Origin: Rhynchopus euleeides | Lineage: Eukaryota > Euglenozoa > Diplonemea > Diplonemida > Diplonemidae | Assembly (NCBI GenBank): GCA_963210315.1 | Contig: OY723243.1 | Coordinates: 682,001-746,000 of the forward strand | Length of the DNA: 64,000 bases | Direction of reading: 5' to 3' | In this document: positions 54,240-62,162 of the stretch, piece after piece | How the letters are laid out: each line of letters opens with the position of its first letter | Numbering within the stretch: the first letter of the stretch is position 1 | The notes under the pieces: generated by a model | Told to the model about the DNA's origin: nothing | Seen by the model: only the letters and a program-made list of their open reading frames with translations | The model's database searches: none | Made by a program: the position numbers and the translations under genes

Positions 54240-55201
54240 CACCACTCGATCTTCGCCGACACCTGTGCTGTCTCGCGCGCGTGTGCGTTTTCCGCCGCTG
54301 ATACGTAACGCATCACACCGTCGACCGTCGCGTGTCTCGAGAGGAGGCGCACCTCCTCCAGTGGAACGTTCTTTCGCGCAAGCTGTGTGAGTGCCCCCCT
54401 CCGCAGAGAGTGTGCCGTGAGCCCCCTCCGTGCCCGCTTGACGGCTTTTACCACGGTCCGGTAGGTGACGTCCGCCGGGAACAGTCTCGTCTCTCCTGCT
54501 CTGCGCGCCCTGCGGAGGCGGTGTCGGAGGATACGGTGTAGGTCCTTCGGCAGGGAGATCCCTGTGATGTGACCCATGTGGAAGGGGTCCGCCTTCGACT
54601 GGGTCCAGCGCACGTATATCGGCTCGCTGCGCTTTTCCGCTGTGACGTCCTTCACATACAAGCGCAGTGCGTCCGAGGCCCTTGCCGCACCCCCCCACAT
54701 GATGCCGAGCAGCAGTTTCACGAGGGGACGTGGCTCCTTCGCTAGCGCCTCCCGGATGTTGTGGGCTGTTGCTGGTTCTGCTTGCTTCAGTGGTCGTAGT
54801 GCTCCTCCCCGTTTCAGCGCCCGCCTGTAGTCCGCCACAATTTGTTTTCCGTCGAGGGGGAACGCTGCGAAGCGTCTGAGTGCTGCTGCAAGGTTGTTGA
54901 GGTACTGGAGGGCGGACTGCACTGATAGCCCGTCCTTCCGTTGCTTCGTGACCCACAGCACCGCCCCTTCGTCGTGTGGCAGTGTTCGCCTCTCCGCTTT
55001 CATCCACCCTTCCCGGAACTGCGAGTACCTGTCGTATGTGCGGCGGAGGGCCCCCCAGTATGTGGGTGCGAGGGCTTGGGCCAGGGTGTGTTGCAGTTCC
55101 TGGCGAATGGTGGTTGCTTCCTCCGGGGTCACGCTCGTCTCGGTCTTGCGGGGGCGTCCTCTTGTTGACGGGGGGGCAGATGGTACTGCCTTCACATACA
55201 C
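54239..55201 (-). CDS. tyrosine recombinase (integrase) of the YR retrotransposon
   Basis: This 320-residue protein from the ATG at 55201 has an N-terminal basic segment and a SAM-like core-binding region (about 30-140). The catalytic domain contains R174 (GGAARASDALRL), K203 (TQSKAD), H264-X2-R267 (LTAHSLRRGALTQLA), H290 (LLSRHATVDG) and the nucleophile Y299 (VMRYVS). All six catalytic residues are therefore present. It would integrate a circular DNA copy without a target-site duplication. It follows ORF1 by about 65 bp and ends where the RT frame continues. Confidence 0.93.
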   Translation of the reverse strand: MYVKAVPSAPPSTRGRPRKTETSVTPEEATTIRQELQHTLAQALAPTYWGALRRTYDRYSQFREGWMKAERRTLPHDEGAVLWVTKQRKDGLSVQSALQYLNNLAAALRRFAAFPLDGKQIVADYRRALKRGGALRPLKQAEPATAHNIREALAKEPRPLVKLLLGIMWGGAARASDALRLYVKDVTAEKRSEPIYVRWTQSKADPFHMGHITGISLPKDLHRILRHRLRRARRAGETRLFPADVTYRTVVKAVKRARRGLTAHSLRRGALTQLARKNVPLEEVRLLSRHATVDGVMRYVSAAENAHARETAQVSAKIEW

Positions 55202-55265
55202 TACCGCGGCGGGGGGGGGGGGGGGGGGTCGTGGCCCGCGGGCGTCCCCTGCTGGTGTCGGGGAG

Positions 55266-56336
55266 TCACTGTCGCTTGCCTTTCCCCCCCCGTCCTTTGT
55301 GATGGCCCTTTCCCGAGTAGGGCGCGGGGCGGTCCTGCGTGTTACGCTCCTGCAGGAACCGCTCCTGAAACGCGGCCCGCCTCTCCTGTGTGTCGTCCTG
55401 CGTGGCCCGCCCCTCCCGGAGTAGGCGCCCGTGTGTCACCGCATCGTACTTCGCTGGGTCCATAATCTTCGCCTTTGCCAGGTAGAGGCGGGCGCCCGCG
55501 CGCCCCTTCAGGAGAAAGTGCGAGTTCATAACGACGATTGTCTTGTGGAGGGCCTCGGTAAAGCGATCCGGATCATCGTCGTCGCGGATCAGTCCCATTG
55601 TCTGAAACAGAGCGTCGAAGGCCTGGATGAGCTGGTGTTGCCAGTCTGGTGAGCTCGGGGCATCGCTGAGCTCCGCCTGTCGGAAAACCCGGGATACCTC
55701 AGCTTTCACCAACCTGCGTCCGGGGACAGTGGCGATCGACGATCCCCAGGTCGACACGATGTGGGCGGAGAAATCGGCGGGCAGCTCGGCCTCCGTCCGC
55801 TGCAGCGCCTTCTGCAGGGTGGCGATCTGCTTCGCCTGCGTCTCCACGGTCTTCTTCAGCTCCTTCTGTTCCTTCTCCAGCCGGCCTGTCAATTTCAGCA
55901 GGTACTCCAGCGAGTTCGCCACGCGGAGATCGGTGTTCGAGTCGGCGGGGTGGTGTGCGTCCCTGTGCTGGAGGCCCGTGCCACTCTGGCTGTCCGCCTC
56001 GCTGTACTCCCCGTCCTCGCCTAGCTCGCCCGTCGCTGCTGCCAGGTCCGCCGCGGTCTCCTCGTCGACTGCCTGCCGGACCCATGCGCACTCGGGGCAC
56101 ACCCAGCCCCTGTCCCCTGCGCCCTCGAGCCATTCGGGGACGACGTGCGCCGGGATGTGCTCTCTCAAGCACGTCCTGACCGTGGTCCCACCGCAGTCGT
56201 GGCAGCTGAATGCGGTCCTGGCTGTGTGTGTAGTATTGCACGTTTCGAATATGCACTCGGGGCGACGCTCTGCTGGCTCGTTGTCGGGGTGGGCGGGGTC
56301 GGGAACCTTCAGGGTGTCCCAATCCAGAGTGGCCAT
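55266..56336 (-). CDS. ORF1 (gag-like) of the YR retrotransposon
   Basis: This is a 356-residue protein from the ATG at 56336 (MATLDWDTLKVPD). The frame is open to 56492, but that part is a 36-bp tandem repeat and is better read as leader. Residues about 24-90 form a Cys/His-rich zinc-binding region (CIFETC, CHDCGG, CLREH, CPEC). Residues about 150-200 form a coiled coil (LEYLLKLTGRLEKEQKELKK onward). The C-terminus is basic (GKGHHKGRGGKGKRQ), suited to nucleic-acid binding. It is presumably the ribonucleoprotein coat of the retrotransposon; the assignment rests on position and composition. Confidence 0.8.
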   Translation of the reverse strand: MATLDWDTLKVPDPAHPDNEPAERRPECIFETCNTTHTARTAFSCHDCGGTTVRTCLREHIPAHVVPEWLEGAGDRGWVCPECAWVRQAVDEETAADLAAATGELGEDGEYSEADSQSGTGLQHRDAHHPADSNTDLRVANSLEYLLKLTGRLEKEQKELKKTVETQAKQIATLQKALQRTEAELPADFSAHIVSTWGSSIATVPGRRLVKAEVSRVFRQAELSDAPSSPDWQHQLIQAFDALFQTMGLIRDDDDPDRFTEALHKTIVVMNSHFLLKGRAGARLYLAKAKIMDPAKYDAVTHGRLLREGRATQDDTQERRAAFQERFLQERNTQDRPAPYSGKGHHKGRGGKGKRQ

Positions 56337-56340
56337 CTTC

Positions 56341-56560
56341 TCTGTTACGCAGCTCGGCGTAGTTACTGTTCCTCTCCTATTCACGCAGCTCGGCGTAGTT
56401 TCTGTTCCTCTCCTATTCACGCAGCTCGGCGTAGTTTCTGTTTCTCTCCTATACACGCAGCTCGGCGTAGTTTCTGTTCCTCTCCTATACACGCAGCTCG
56501 GCGTACTCCCTCAGCCCGTTCTGTTCCTCTCCTATACACGCAGCTCGGCGTACTCTGTCC
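56341..56560 (-). repeat. 36-bp tandem repeat in the retrotransposon leader
   Basis: About five imperfect copies of a unit containing CACGCAGCTCGGCGTAGT and then TTCTGTTCCTCTCCTAT lie directly upstream of the ORF1 start. The repeat stays in frame (RRGTETTPSCV repeated), but the likely ATG follows it. It may act as an internal promoter or packaging region. Confidence 0.75.
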
Positions 56561-56613
56561 GCTTCTGTCACTCTTGCTCCCCTCTTGATTCTCTCGCCTG
56601 CTTGATAGTTTGA

Positions 56614-56746
56614 TGCGTTGACGCTTCTACACACAAAACCCTGAACTGATCACACCCTGAGCCTGATGAAGGGTGGGGTTAGTGTATAGAGCACGTTTGG
56701 TTGCAGCTGTGGTGGGGCGCTTTCCGCTCACACGAGTGTCCTTAAA
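56614..56746 (-). repeat. split direct repeat A1
   Basis: This is the promoter-proximal terminal repeat of the retrotransposon. It matches A2 (52179-52289) and includes the last 19 bp of the B unit at its inner edge. The position immediately beyond it (56751) resumes the interrupted transposon TIR. Confidence 0.88.
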
Positions 56747-56974
56747 AAACGTACGAAAACCAAAATTTTCAACATACCATCAGAACCGCCCTAATACCTG
56801 ATCTGACCCGAAAATCCGACCCATACCCCCCCGGAAACTGTCTGGGGCCCACTTGTGACACCTGATACGCACTTTTGTGATGATTTTTTGGGGTCCTAAA
56901 AAATGTACCTCAGTTTCGTACCTTGCCTTTGTACCTGAACCACTCCCGACCGCATTATTTCGTTCTTTGCCTTT

Positions 56975-57973
56975 TCTGCGGTGGTTCTGGCTCAGGTGGC
57001 ACGCATGTTGCCTTCCCCAGTGCCTCGGCAAGGTCTTTCTTGGCCTGATTAGTGGGAATGTTGTGTTGTTGCGTCAGCAGAATGAGTTCAGCCACCTTCT
57101 GGGTGTAGTACTTCGATCGCATATGGGTCATTGTGAGTACTTCGTACGCCTGGGAGGCTGCATCGGCATTAGTAGGCAGCGTTGTAGATGCTTTTGCTTC
57201 GTCGATCTTAGCCTGTGAAGGCACGATTGGGATATTGTACGCCCTGAGAGCCGAAGTGGTTATGATTGTGCTGTGTAATTTGCGCCCCGCAGGATATGCA
57301 CACCACGCAGTCTCGACAACACGTATGAGAGTGTACCATGTGGGGACTCAACAAGGTCATTGGATCGGCATCTGCCTGCCGACTCAGCCCCCACACAGTG
57401 CGACCGCAAGGTCGCCAGGGATGTCTCAACGCCAGGGGAATACCCTCCCCTGGCGTTGTACAACCCTACTCTCAACCCTCGGGTCCTCTCCTGGAGGCGG
57501 TGGTGGCGGGCCCGCAACGCTTCGTACTTCCGGTACAGACTGAGGTAGTCTGCCCGGCTGACCCGCTCATTGCTTCCTAGATCATCTGCTGCTCTGGAGC
57601 TGCCATCACTCTCACTGCCCACATCAGTTGGTGTGGGGGTAGGAGCAGGAGGAGTGGGAGGAGTAGGAGTGCAGGTGACATCTTTCTTGGCTAGCAAGGA
57701 ACGCCGCTTTTCCCGCACGTGCGTGCAGTTGATGCACCACTGCATATATCTGTCGTCACCACGTCCCACTCGCTCTCCTATGTACCCAGCCCGACGGAGC
57801 GCCCGAAATAATGTCGCCTCACCGATGTCGTGTGCCGTTTTCTTTTTACGCAGGTCTGCCACAACGCTCTCTGCCGAGACCCCGCACATCTCCCGTTTGG
57901 CGAGCGTCTTTCGAGCAAGGTACTCCTCTGCAGCAGCATCTGACACCTCTGCGAGGCCCTGGGCACGCGGCAT
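56975..57973 (-). pseudogene. deleted transposase of the family-2 transposon
   Basis: From the ATG at 57973 the frame encodes an N-terminal domain (AEEYLARKTLAKREMCGV), a segment ATLFRALRRAGYIGERVG, the zinc-like WCINCTH, a Pro/Thr and Ser-rich linker, and YLSLYRKYEALRARHHRLQE. It then encodes GLYNARGGYSPGVETSLATL. Each part aligns in order with the transposase at 15497-18620. Near 57368 the protein jumps directly to SNDLVESPHGT, which corresponds to the last acidic motif of the larger protein (SNDFIEGAHGT), so the catalytic core is deleted. The frame stops at 57260. A separate frame (57224-56975) retains the SAP-like end (YYTQKVAELILLTQQHNIPT). Confidence 0.8.
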
Positions 57974-58387
57974 GTGTTGCTCGGCGTGCTGAGTGAGCGT
58001 AGTGACACCCTTCCCTTGCAAAGAACGAAATAATGCGGTCGGGAGTGGTTCAGGTACAAAGGCAAGGTACGAAACTGAGGTACATTTTTTAGGACCCCAA
58101 AAAATCATCACAAAAGTGCGTATCAGGTGTCACAAGTGGGCCCCAGACAGTTTCCGGGGGGGTATGGGTCGGATTTTCGGGTCAGATCAGGTATTAGGGC
58201 GGCTCTGATGGTATGTCAAAAATTTTGGTTTTGTACGGGCTTATGACCCCCCCTACCCCCCCCCCCCCCACGCTGCGCCTTTGAAGATTGCCAACCTTCG
58301 TAAGACCTCAGGCTGAAGAAAGCCGCTTCCTCCCAGCAGGGTGAGCTAAATTAGATTCTACGACCCTACCCCTCCCCTGTCATTCCG

Positions 58388-60148
58388 TCAGGGGTTCCGA
58401 GCGGGCTCCACACGTTTGATCACCGCACTGTGCTCAACCCTCCAGGGGCCTTGGGTTGCAGTTGTTTGGGACATAACCCTCTCAATATCGAAGTTCGTAA
58501 CACTCACCTGCACCGCACGAATCGACAGGATGCTCGGAACCGACGCAGCTGTCCTGTGCGGGTAGGACACGACCAACCTACTCTTTGGATGCATCCTCCA
58601 TGCACTCGTCGTCTGCAGACACCGCCCCAACTCCCGCAGCAGGGGATCCGCATCGTAGCCAGGCCCCACCACAACATACACCCAACGACCTCTCCCGAGG
58701 CCATGCCTCACGAGGGTATGCACCGCTTCACGCTCTGCCTCTGGACGGGTCACCAACACGGGGGTCACCGTCGCACCCATCCGCAGGGCAGCCTCTTCGA
58801 CGACACGCGAAGGGTCACAGCCTGTGCCGTAGAGGATGACAGGTGTGGATGCGGTGACCCGTTTGGCTATCTCGACCACCCCGTGGGCTGTGATGGCGCC
58901 GGAGCGCTGGCGGAGGTGGGAGAGGACCATGTCATCCACAACGCATGTGAGTCGGAAATACTTCAGGTCGAAATCCTTCGGGGTGCACTGCTCCCACACG
59001 CCGAGGATCAGCTCCCGGAACTCCCCGCCGTCGAGCATCCCATCCGCATTCTGGTCGTGCCTCTCCATGCAAAACGCGTGGTCCTCCGACATGTCCAGCT
59101 CCCGCGTGACCTGGGTGAACCTCACTATGACAGACGCATACTCCCCCTCGGAAATGCCTCCCGACGAGTCGTAGTCCCACTTGAGGAACAGCTCGTCGAC
59201 AAGCCGACCCCTCCGCGCCACCTCGTGCTGCTCTGCGCTCTGCTTGATGCAGGCCCTGAGGAATTCGAGGAGATGGTCGAACTCTGCAGGGGTCATCCCC
59301 TCCGCCACAACAGCGAAGACCTTGGTGAAGGCGCCTGTGGTGAGCGAGGCGTGCTCTGCAGGGGAGGCGCAGGGCGACACCTTTTTGCACACCGCCTTCA
59401 CCTCCGCCTCCGACCAGTTGAAGTAGAGCTGCAGCGTGCTGATGGCGCAGAGGAGCGTGAGGCACCCAGTTTCGAAGCAGGCGCGCCACCCCGACAGCAC
59501 CTCGCACAGCTCGGCATACCGCCGCTCCGACTCCAGGATGCCCGATTCATACTTCACCTGGGTCAGCTCCGCGGAGTTGGGGCGGCGCTGCGCGATATGC
59601 TGTGGCTGCCCCCTGCCGGGCAGCATTGCGGACTGCGGGCGGCGCACAGCAGACGCGCTTCCCCCGCTGCCAGCCTTGAAGATGCCCCGCGGCGGAGGGG
59701 TCGGGACGTGCTGCACGGCCTGCCCAGGCTCGCATTCAGCCTGAGGATCTGCGTCGTCTGGGCCTGGCGGTGGGCCCACGTGGTGTGACGGCAGCAGGTC
59801 CTCCTGAGAAATGTCGCCGTCGACAGGGTCAGGGATGGAGGCTTCACCGCTGGCATCTTCGCCCTCGCAGGCGTCGGGGGCATCGGACTGCGGGCTGTGT
59901 GGCCCGGAGAATCTGTTGCGCAGATCCGCAATCCCCCTGAGGGCGCGTTTGACCCGCCCGAGCTCCCGGATGCCAAACTCCTCCCGCAGGTCCTCCTTGG
60001 TCAGCTCCAGCAGGGCTGCACCGTCGATCTCATGGTCGGCAGCGGTGGCGACAAACTCATCTGAAGCCCAGTCGCTCCCGCGCAGCACGGCGGTGACCTC
60101 GGACACTGTCCAGTCTTCGATGAGCTCACCCTGGGGAACTGCACCCAT
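58388..60148 (-). CDS. SAM domain / EF-hand / dynein-D6-like protein
   Basis: This is a 586-residue single exon. A SAM domain lies at about 9-75 (IEDWTVSEVTAVLRG to LGRVKRALRGI). A Pro/Asp-rich linker follows (80-195) and then a helical region (196-315). Two canonical EF-hands are present: D325-x-D327-x-S329 to E336, and D365-x-N367-x-D369 to E376. Residues about 434-560 resemble the AAA6 (D6) region near the end of dynein heavy chains: TPVILYGTGCDPSRVVEEAA, GRGRWVYVVVGPGYDADPLL, and HPKSRLVVSYPHR (the position of the usual HP-FR-WLTS). There is no motor or microtubule-binding stalk. I infer a calcium-responsive axonemal or cytoskeletal protein. The D6 resemblance is by motif only. Confidence 0.8.
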   Translation of the reverse strand: MGAVPQGELIEDWTVSEVTAVLRGSDWASDEFVATAADHEIDGAALLELTKEDLREEFGIRELGRVKRALRGIADLRNRFSGPHSPQSDAPDACEGEDASGEASIPDPVDGDISQEDLLPSHHVGPPPGPDDADPQAECEPGQAVQHVPTPPPRGIFKAGSGGSASAVRRPQSAMLPGRGQPQHIAQRRPNSAELTQVKYESGILESERRYAELCEVLSGWRACFETGCLTLLCAISTLQLYFNWSEAEVKAVCKKVSPCASPAEHASLTTGAFTKVFAVVAEGMTPAEFDHLLEFLRACIKQSAEQHEVARRGRLVDELFLKWDYDSSGGISEGEYASVIVRFTQVTRELDMSEDHAFCMERHDQNADGMLDGGEFRELILGVWEQCTPKDFDLKYFRLTCVVDDMVLSHLRQRSGAITAHGVVEIAKRVTASTPVILYGTGCDPSRVVEEAALRMGATVTPVLVTRPEAEREAVHTLVRHGLGRGRWVYVVVGPGYDADPLLRELGRCLQTTSAWRMHPKSRLVVSYPHRTAASVPSILSIRAVQVSVTNFDIERVMSQTTATQGPWRVEHSAVIKRVEPARNP

Positions 60149-61594
60149 TGCCTTGCCTCAGCCCCGTCGAGGGGAGGCGGGGGGGGGTGGGGAGGGGGGC
60201 TCGGAGAGCCGTGCACGCGTGGTTGTGAGTGGCACCGGAGGTGGCTTTGGTGGCGGTGGCCAACTCCCGAGATGGAGAGTGGGGAGGTGCCGCTATGAGC
60301 CCATATCCGACCGAGCGGCAACTCGGGGGCGGGGGGGTAAGTTCGGCAGAACGTGCAACACACGCCCCCTGGGTGTGTGATGTGTAAGATCTGCGTATGT
60401 AGGGTGGGAGAGATGCAGCTATAAACAGAACCTGCCATGAGAACCACACGAATGGCGCACCATACGATAACGGCAGGGGAAGTGATGGTGGGAGGGGGGG
60501 AGGGAGGGAGGGAGGGGGTTTTTCGCCCGTCCCGCCCTTGACGCTGCAGTTGGTGCGGGCTCAGCCACCACCCCAACCTCAAGGGTTGTGACACTGTAGT
60601 GTTTTCACATCCGCTTTGGATTCCCGCCAGACGGCGTTGGCTCGTCGCGAAGGGACTCCGGTGTGATCAGGGATCGGCACTGCAGCAGCTCTCTGAGACA
60701 ATTCTAAGGGTGTAGTAGAGTTAGAGCGGTTGCCGACAGCGGGAGGCCTACACCCCGACAAGAAACCTGTGCAAACCCTCTTTGTCGCTGTGTGGAACCC
60801 CCACCGAACACCCTGCTCTTGGTGCGATCTCCACTGCACCACCTCCACACATGTGAGGTATCTTTGGAGGACTCGACAGCGAACCGAGCACATTCGTTCA
60901 CTTCTTGACAACGTGTGTTGTAGTGTGAACAGTACCAACACCACGTAGGCCACTCTAATGCCGCTCTTGATACGCGAGCTCCATGCCATCACATCTAGGG
61001 CTGGGTGAGAGTGGCCACACCTTCACCTCAGAACACAAAGAGAAACACACAGATACGCTGCAGTTTGGGAGAGCGAACTGGCATCGCACTGTGTCTCGAG
61101 AGACCACAGTCTGACACCACCAACAACCAAGGCACACGCATGCAGTGTGGTTCAACCCACTCAAAACGTGGGCACCGCACAGAGACAAGACAGACGCAAC
61201 CCGCAAATCGTGTAGACAGAGACATGCTTGCCGCACGTCGCCTTTCCTTCCGCAGGATCATCAGATCCTGCCAAAGAAAAGGCCCTTCCCCTCCCCACTT
61301 CCACCTGGGGTTGCGTTCCTTTCAATTCAATCTGGGCAACATGCTGCGGCTGGCATGGCCAACGCTCACACTAATGTGCACCACCCGTGCTTGGTGCTGG
61401 GTTTTTTTGTTGTGTTGGAATTGAGAATCAGCTAGGGCGAGGGGGAACAAACAAGCTAGGGATGTGGGTAGCCGGGGGGAACGGGAAGCCCTGTGTTGCC
61501 ATGAGCAGCGCCACGAGACCCCGTGAGAGGTAACTCATGTGCCTGCAGCGGCTTGCGTAGGGGGTGGGGAATATGGTGGGTCGCGGCGCAATCA
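60149..61594. other. intergenic, no gene recognised
   Basis: This is the spacer between COX17 and the SAM/EF-hand gene. Short frames only; there is a GGGA-rich run near 60489-60520. Confidence 0.45.
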
Positions 61595-62162
61595 TCACTG
61601 CTGCGAGCGCTTCCGCAGGTTGTCGACCTGCTCCTGGCTGAAGCCCTCAGAGAGGAGACACGTGTAATGCGCCTGCGTGTGGTGGGGTAGGGTGGCGAGA
61701 GTGTGCCTTGTGACATGTGACGTTTATAGGCGCGTATCCGCCAGGTGGATCGCCGGGTGGGGAGAGATCCGGTGCGAGGCACTTGGGTGCGGTTTTTGAA
61801 CAATGCTCGAAAGGACGACATATCAGGGGAAAAAGCCCACCGCCCCCAGGTTCCCTGCCCTCCTGGTCGCACCAAGGGCCTCACACCGGATCTCTCCCCA
61901 GAAAAAAACACCCCCCGCTGGATCGTGAAGTGATAAAAAAAAGCCGCACGGCGTGGGAAACGTTACACACCTCGATCTCCTCCTTGCAGTTCTCCACCCC
62001 GTTGCGGATGATGCAGTCGTCACGCGGGCCGCGCGTGTGGGGGCACGCGCAGCAGATCTTGCAGCTGGGTGTCTTCTTCACCTCAGGGGCCACCGCCTCC
62101 ACGCCAGCAGCAGGCGCCGCCGGGGCAGCAGCACCTCCGCCGAACCAGTCCGAGAAACCCAT
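61595..62162 (-). CDS. COX17: COX17, copper chaperone for cytochrome c oxidase (two exons)
   Basis: Exon 1 is 62162-61971 (64 codons) and exon 2 is 61672-61595 (25 codons plus stop). The 298-bp phase-0 intron has a GTGTGT donor and a CACGCAG acceptor. The 89-residue product starts MGFSDWFGGG with an Ala/Pro-rich N-terminus, then carries the copper motif KICCACPHTRGPRDDC. It continues IIRNGVENCKEEIE and, after the splice, AHYTCLLSEGF, reproducing the family pattern (CCAC, twin CX9C-type coiled-coil-helix, E-AH--C----GF). COX17 delivers Cu(I) to SCO1 and COX11 in the mitochondrial intermembrane space. The length is slightly above the usual 60-80 residues because of the N-terminal extension. The reconstructed junction restores the conserved IEAH, which strongly supports the intron. 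Confidence 0.95.
61759..61899. repeat. 141-bp inverted-repeat insertion inside the COX17 intron
   Basis: The left arm GGGGAGAGATCCGGTGCGAGGC is answered by GCCTCACACCGGATCTCTCCCC on the right, with partial pairing continuing inward (CTTGGGTGCG/CGCACCAAGG). The element makes up nearly half of the intron. This suggests a MITE-like hairpin that arrived there. Confidence 0.7.

Larger units (their letters stand above)
52099..56750 (-). mobile_element. tyrosine-recombinase retrotransposon with split direct repeats (Ngaro/VIPER type)
   Basis: In transcription order (minus strand) the element is: repeat A1 (56746-56614), gag-like ORF1, tyrosine recombinase, reverse transcriptase/RNase H, B1 (52366-52290), A2 (52289-52179), B2 (52178-52102). 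A1 and A2 differ at only one visible base over about 111 bp, and B1 and B2 are identical over 77 bp, so the insertion looks recent. Split direct repeats A1-B1A2B2 are the hallmark of Ngaro/VIPER elements in the DIRS order. All three coding regions are open. The recombinase lies before the reverse transcriptase, unlike DIRS, PAT and Ngaro; as I recall, the VIPER elements of trypanosomatids have this order. Confidence 0.9.
52080..58255 (-). mobile_element. DNA transposon (SAP-transposase group, family 2), internally deleted, with a retrotransposon nested in its left TIR
   Basis: The right TIR is 58018-58255. The left TIR is split into 52080-52098 and 56751-56970 by the retrotransposon at 52099-56750. 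The outer ends read TAGGGGGGGTCATAAGCCC on the left and, on the minus strand, TAGGGGGGGTCATAAGCCCG on the right, bounded by TA. This is the same TAGGGGGG-TCA terminus as the 15203-18872 element, while the rest of the TIR differs. The interior (56971-58017) holds a deleted transposase gene on the minus strand. Total length without the nested element is about 1.5 kb. Confidence 0.85.

Noticed and set aside
54240..55007. N-terminal 256 codons of an 867-codon RT frame
   Set aside because: They overlap the recombinase gene in another phase and are Arg/Thr/Gly-biased, so they are probably not translated as such.
58430..59788. 452-codon plus-strand frame
   Set aside because: It is antisense to the SAM/EF-hand gene and has no recognisable motif.
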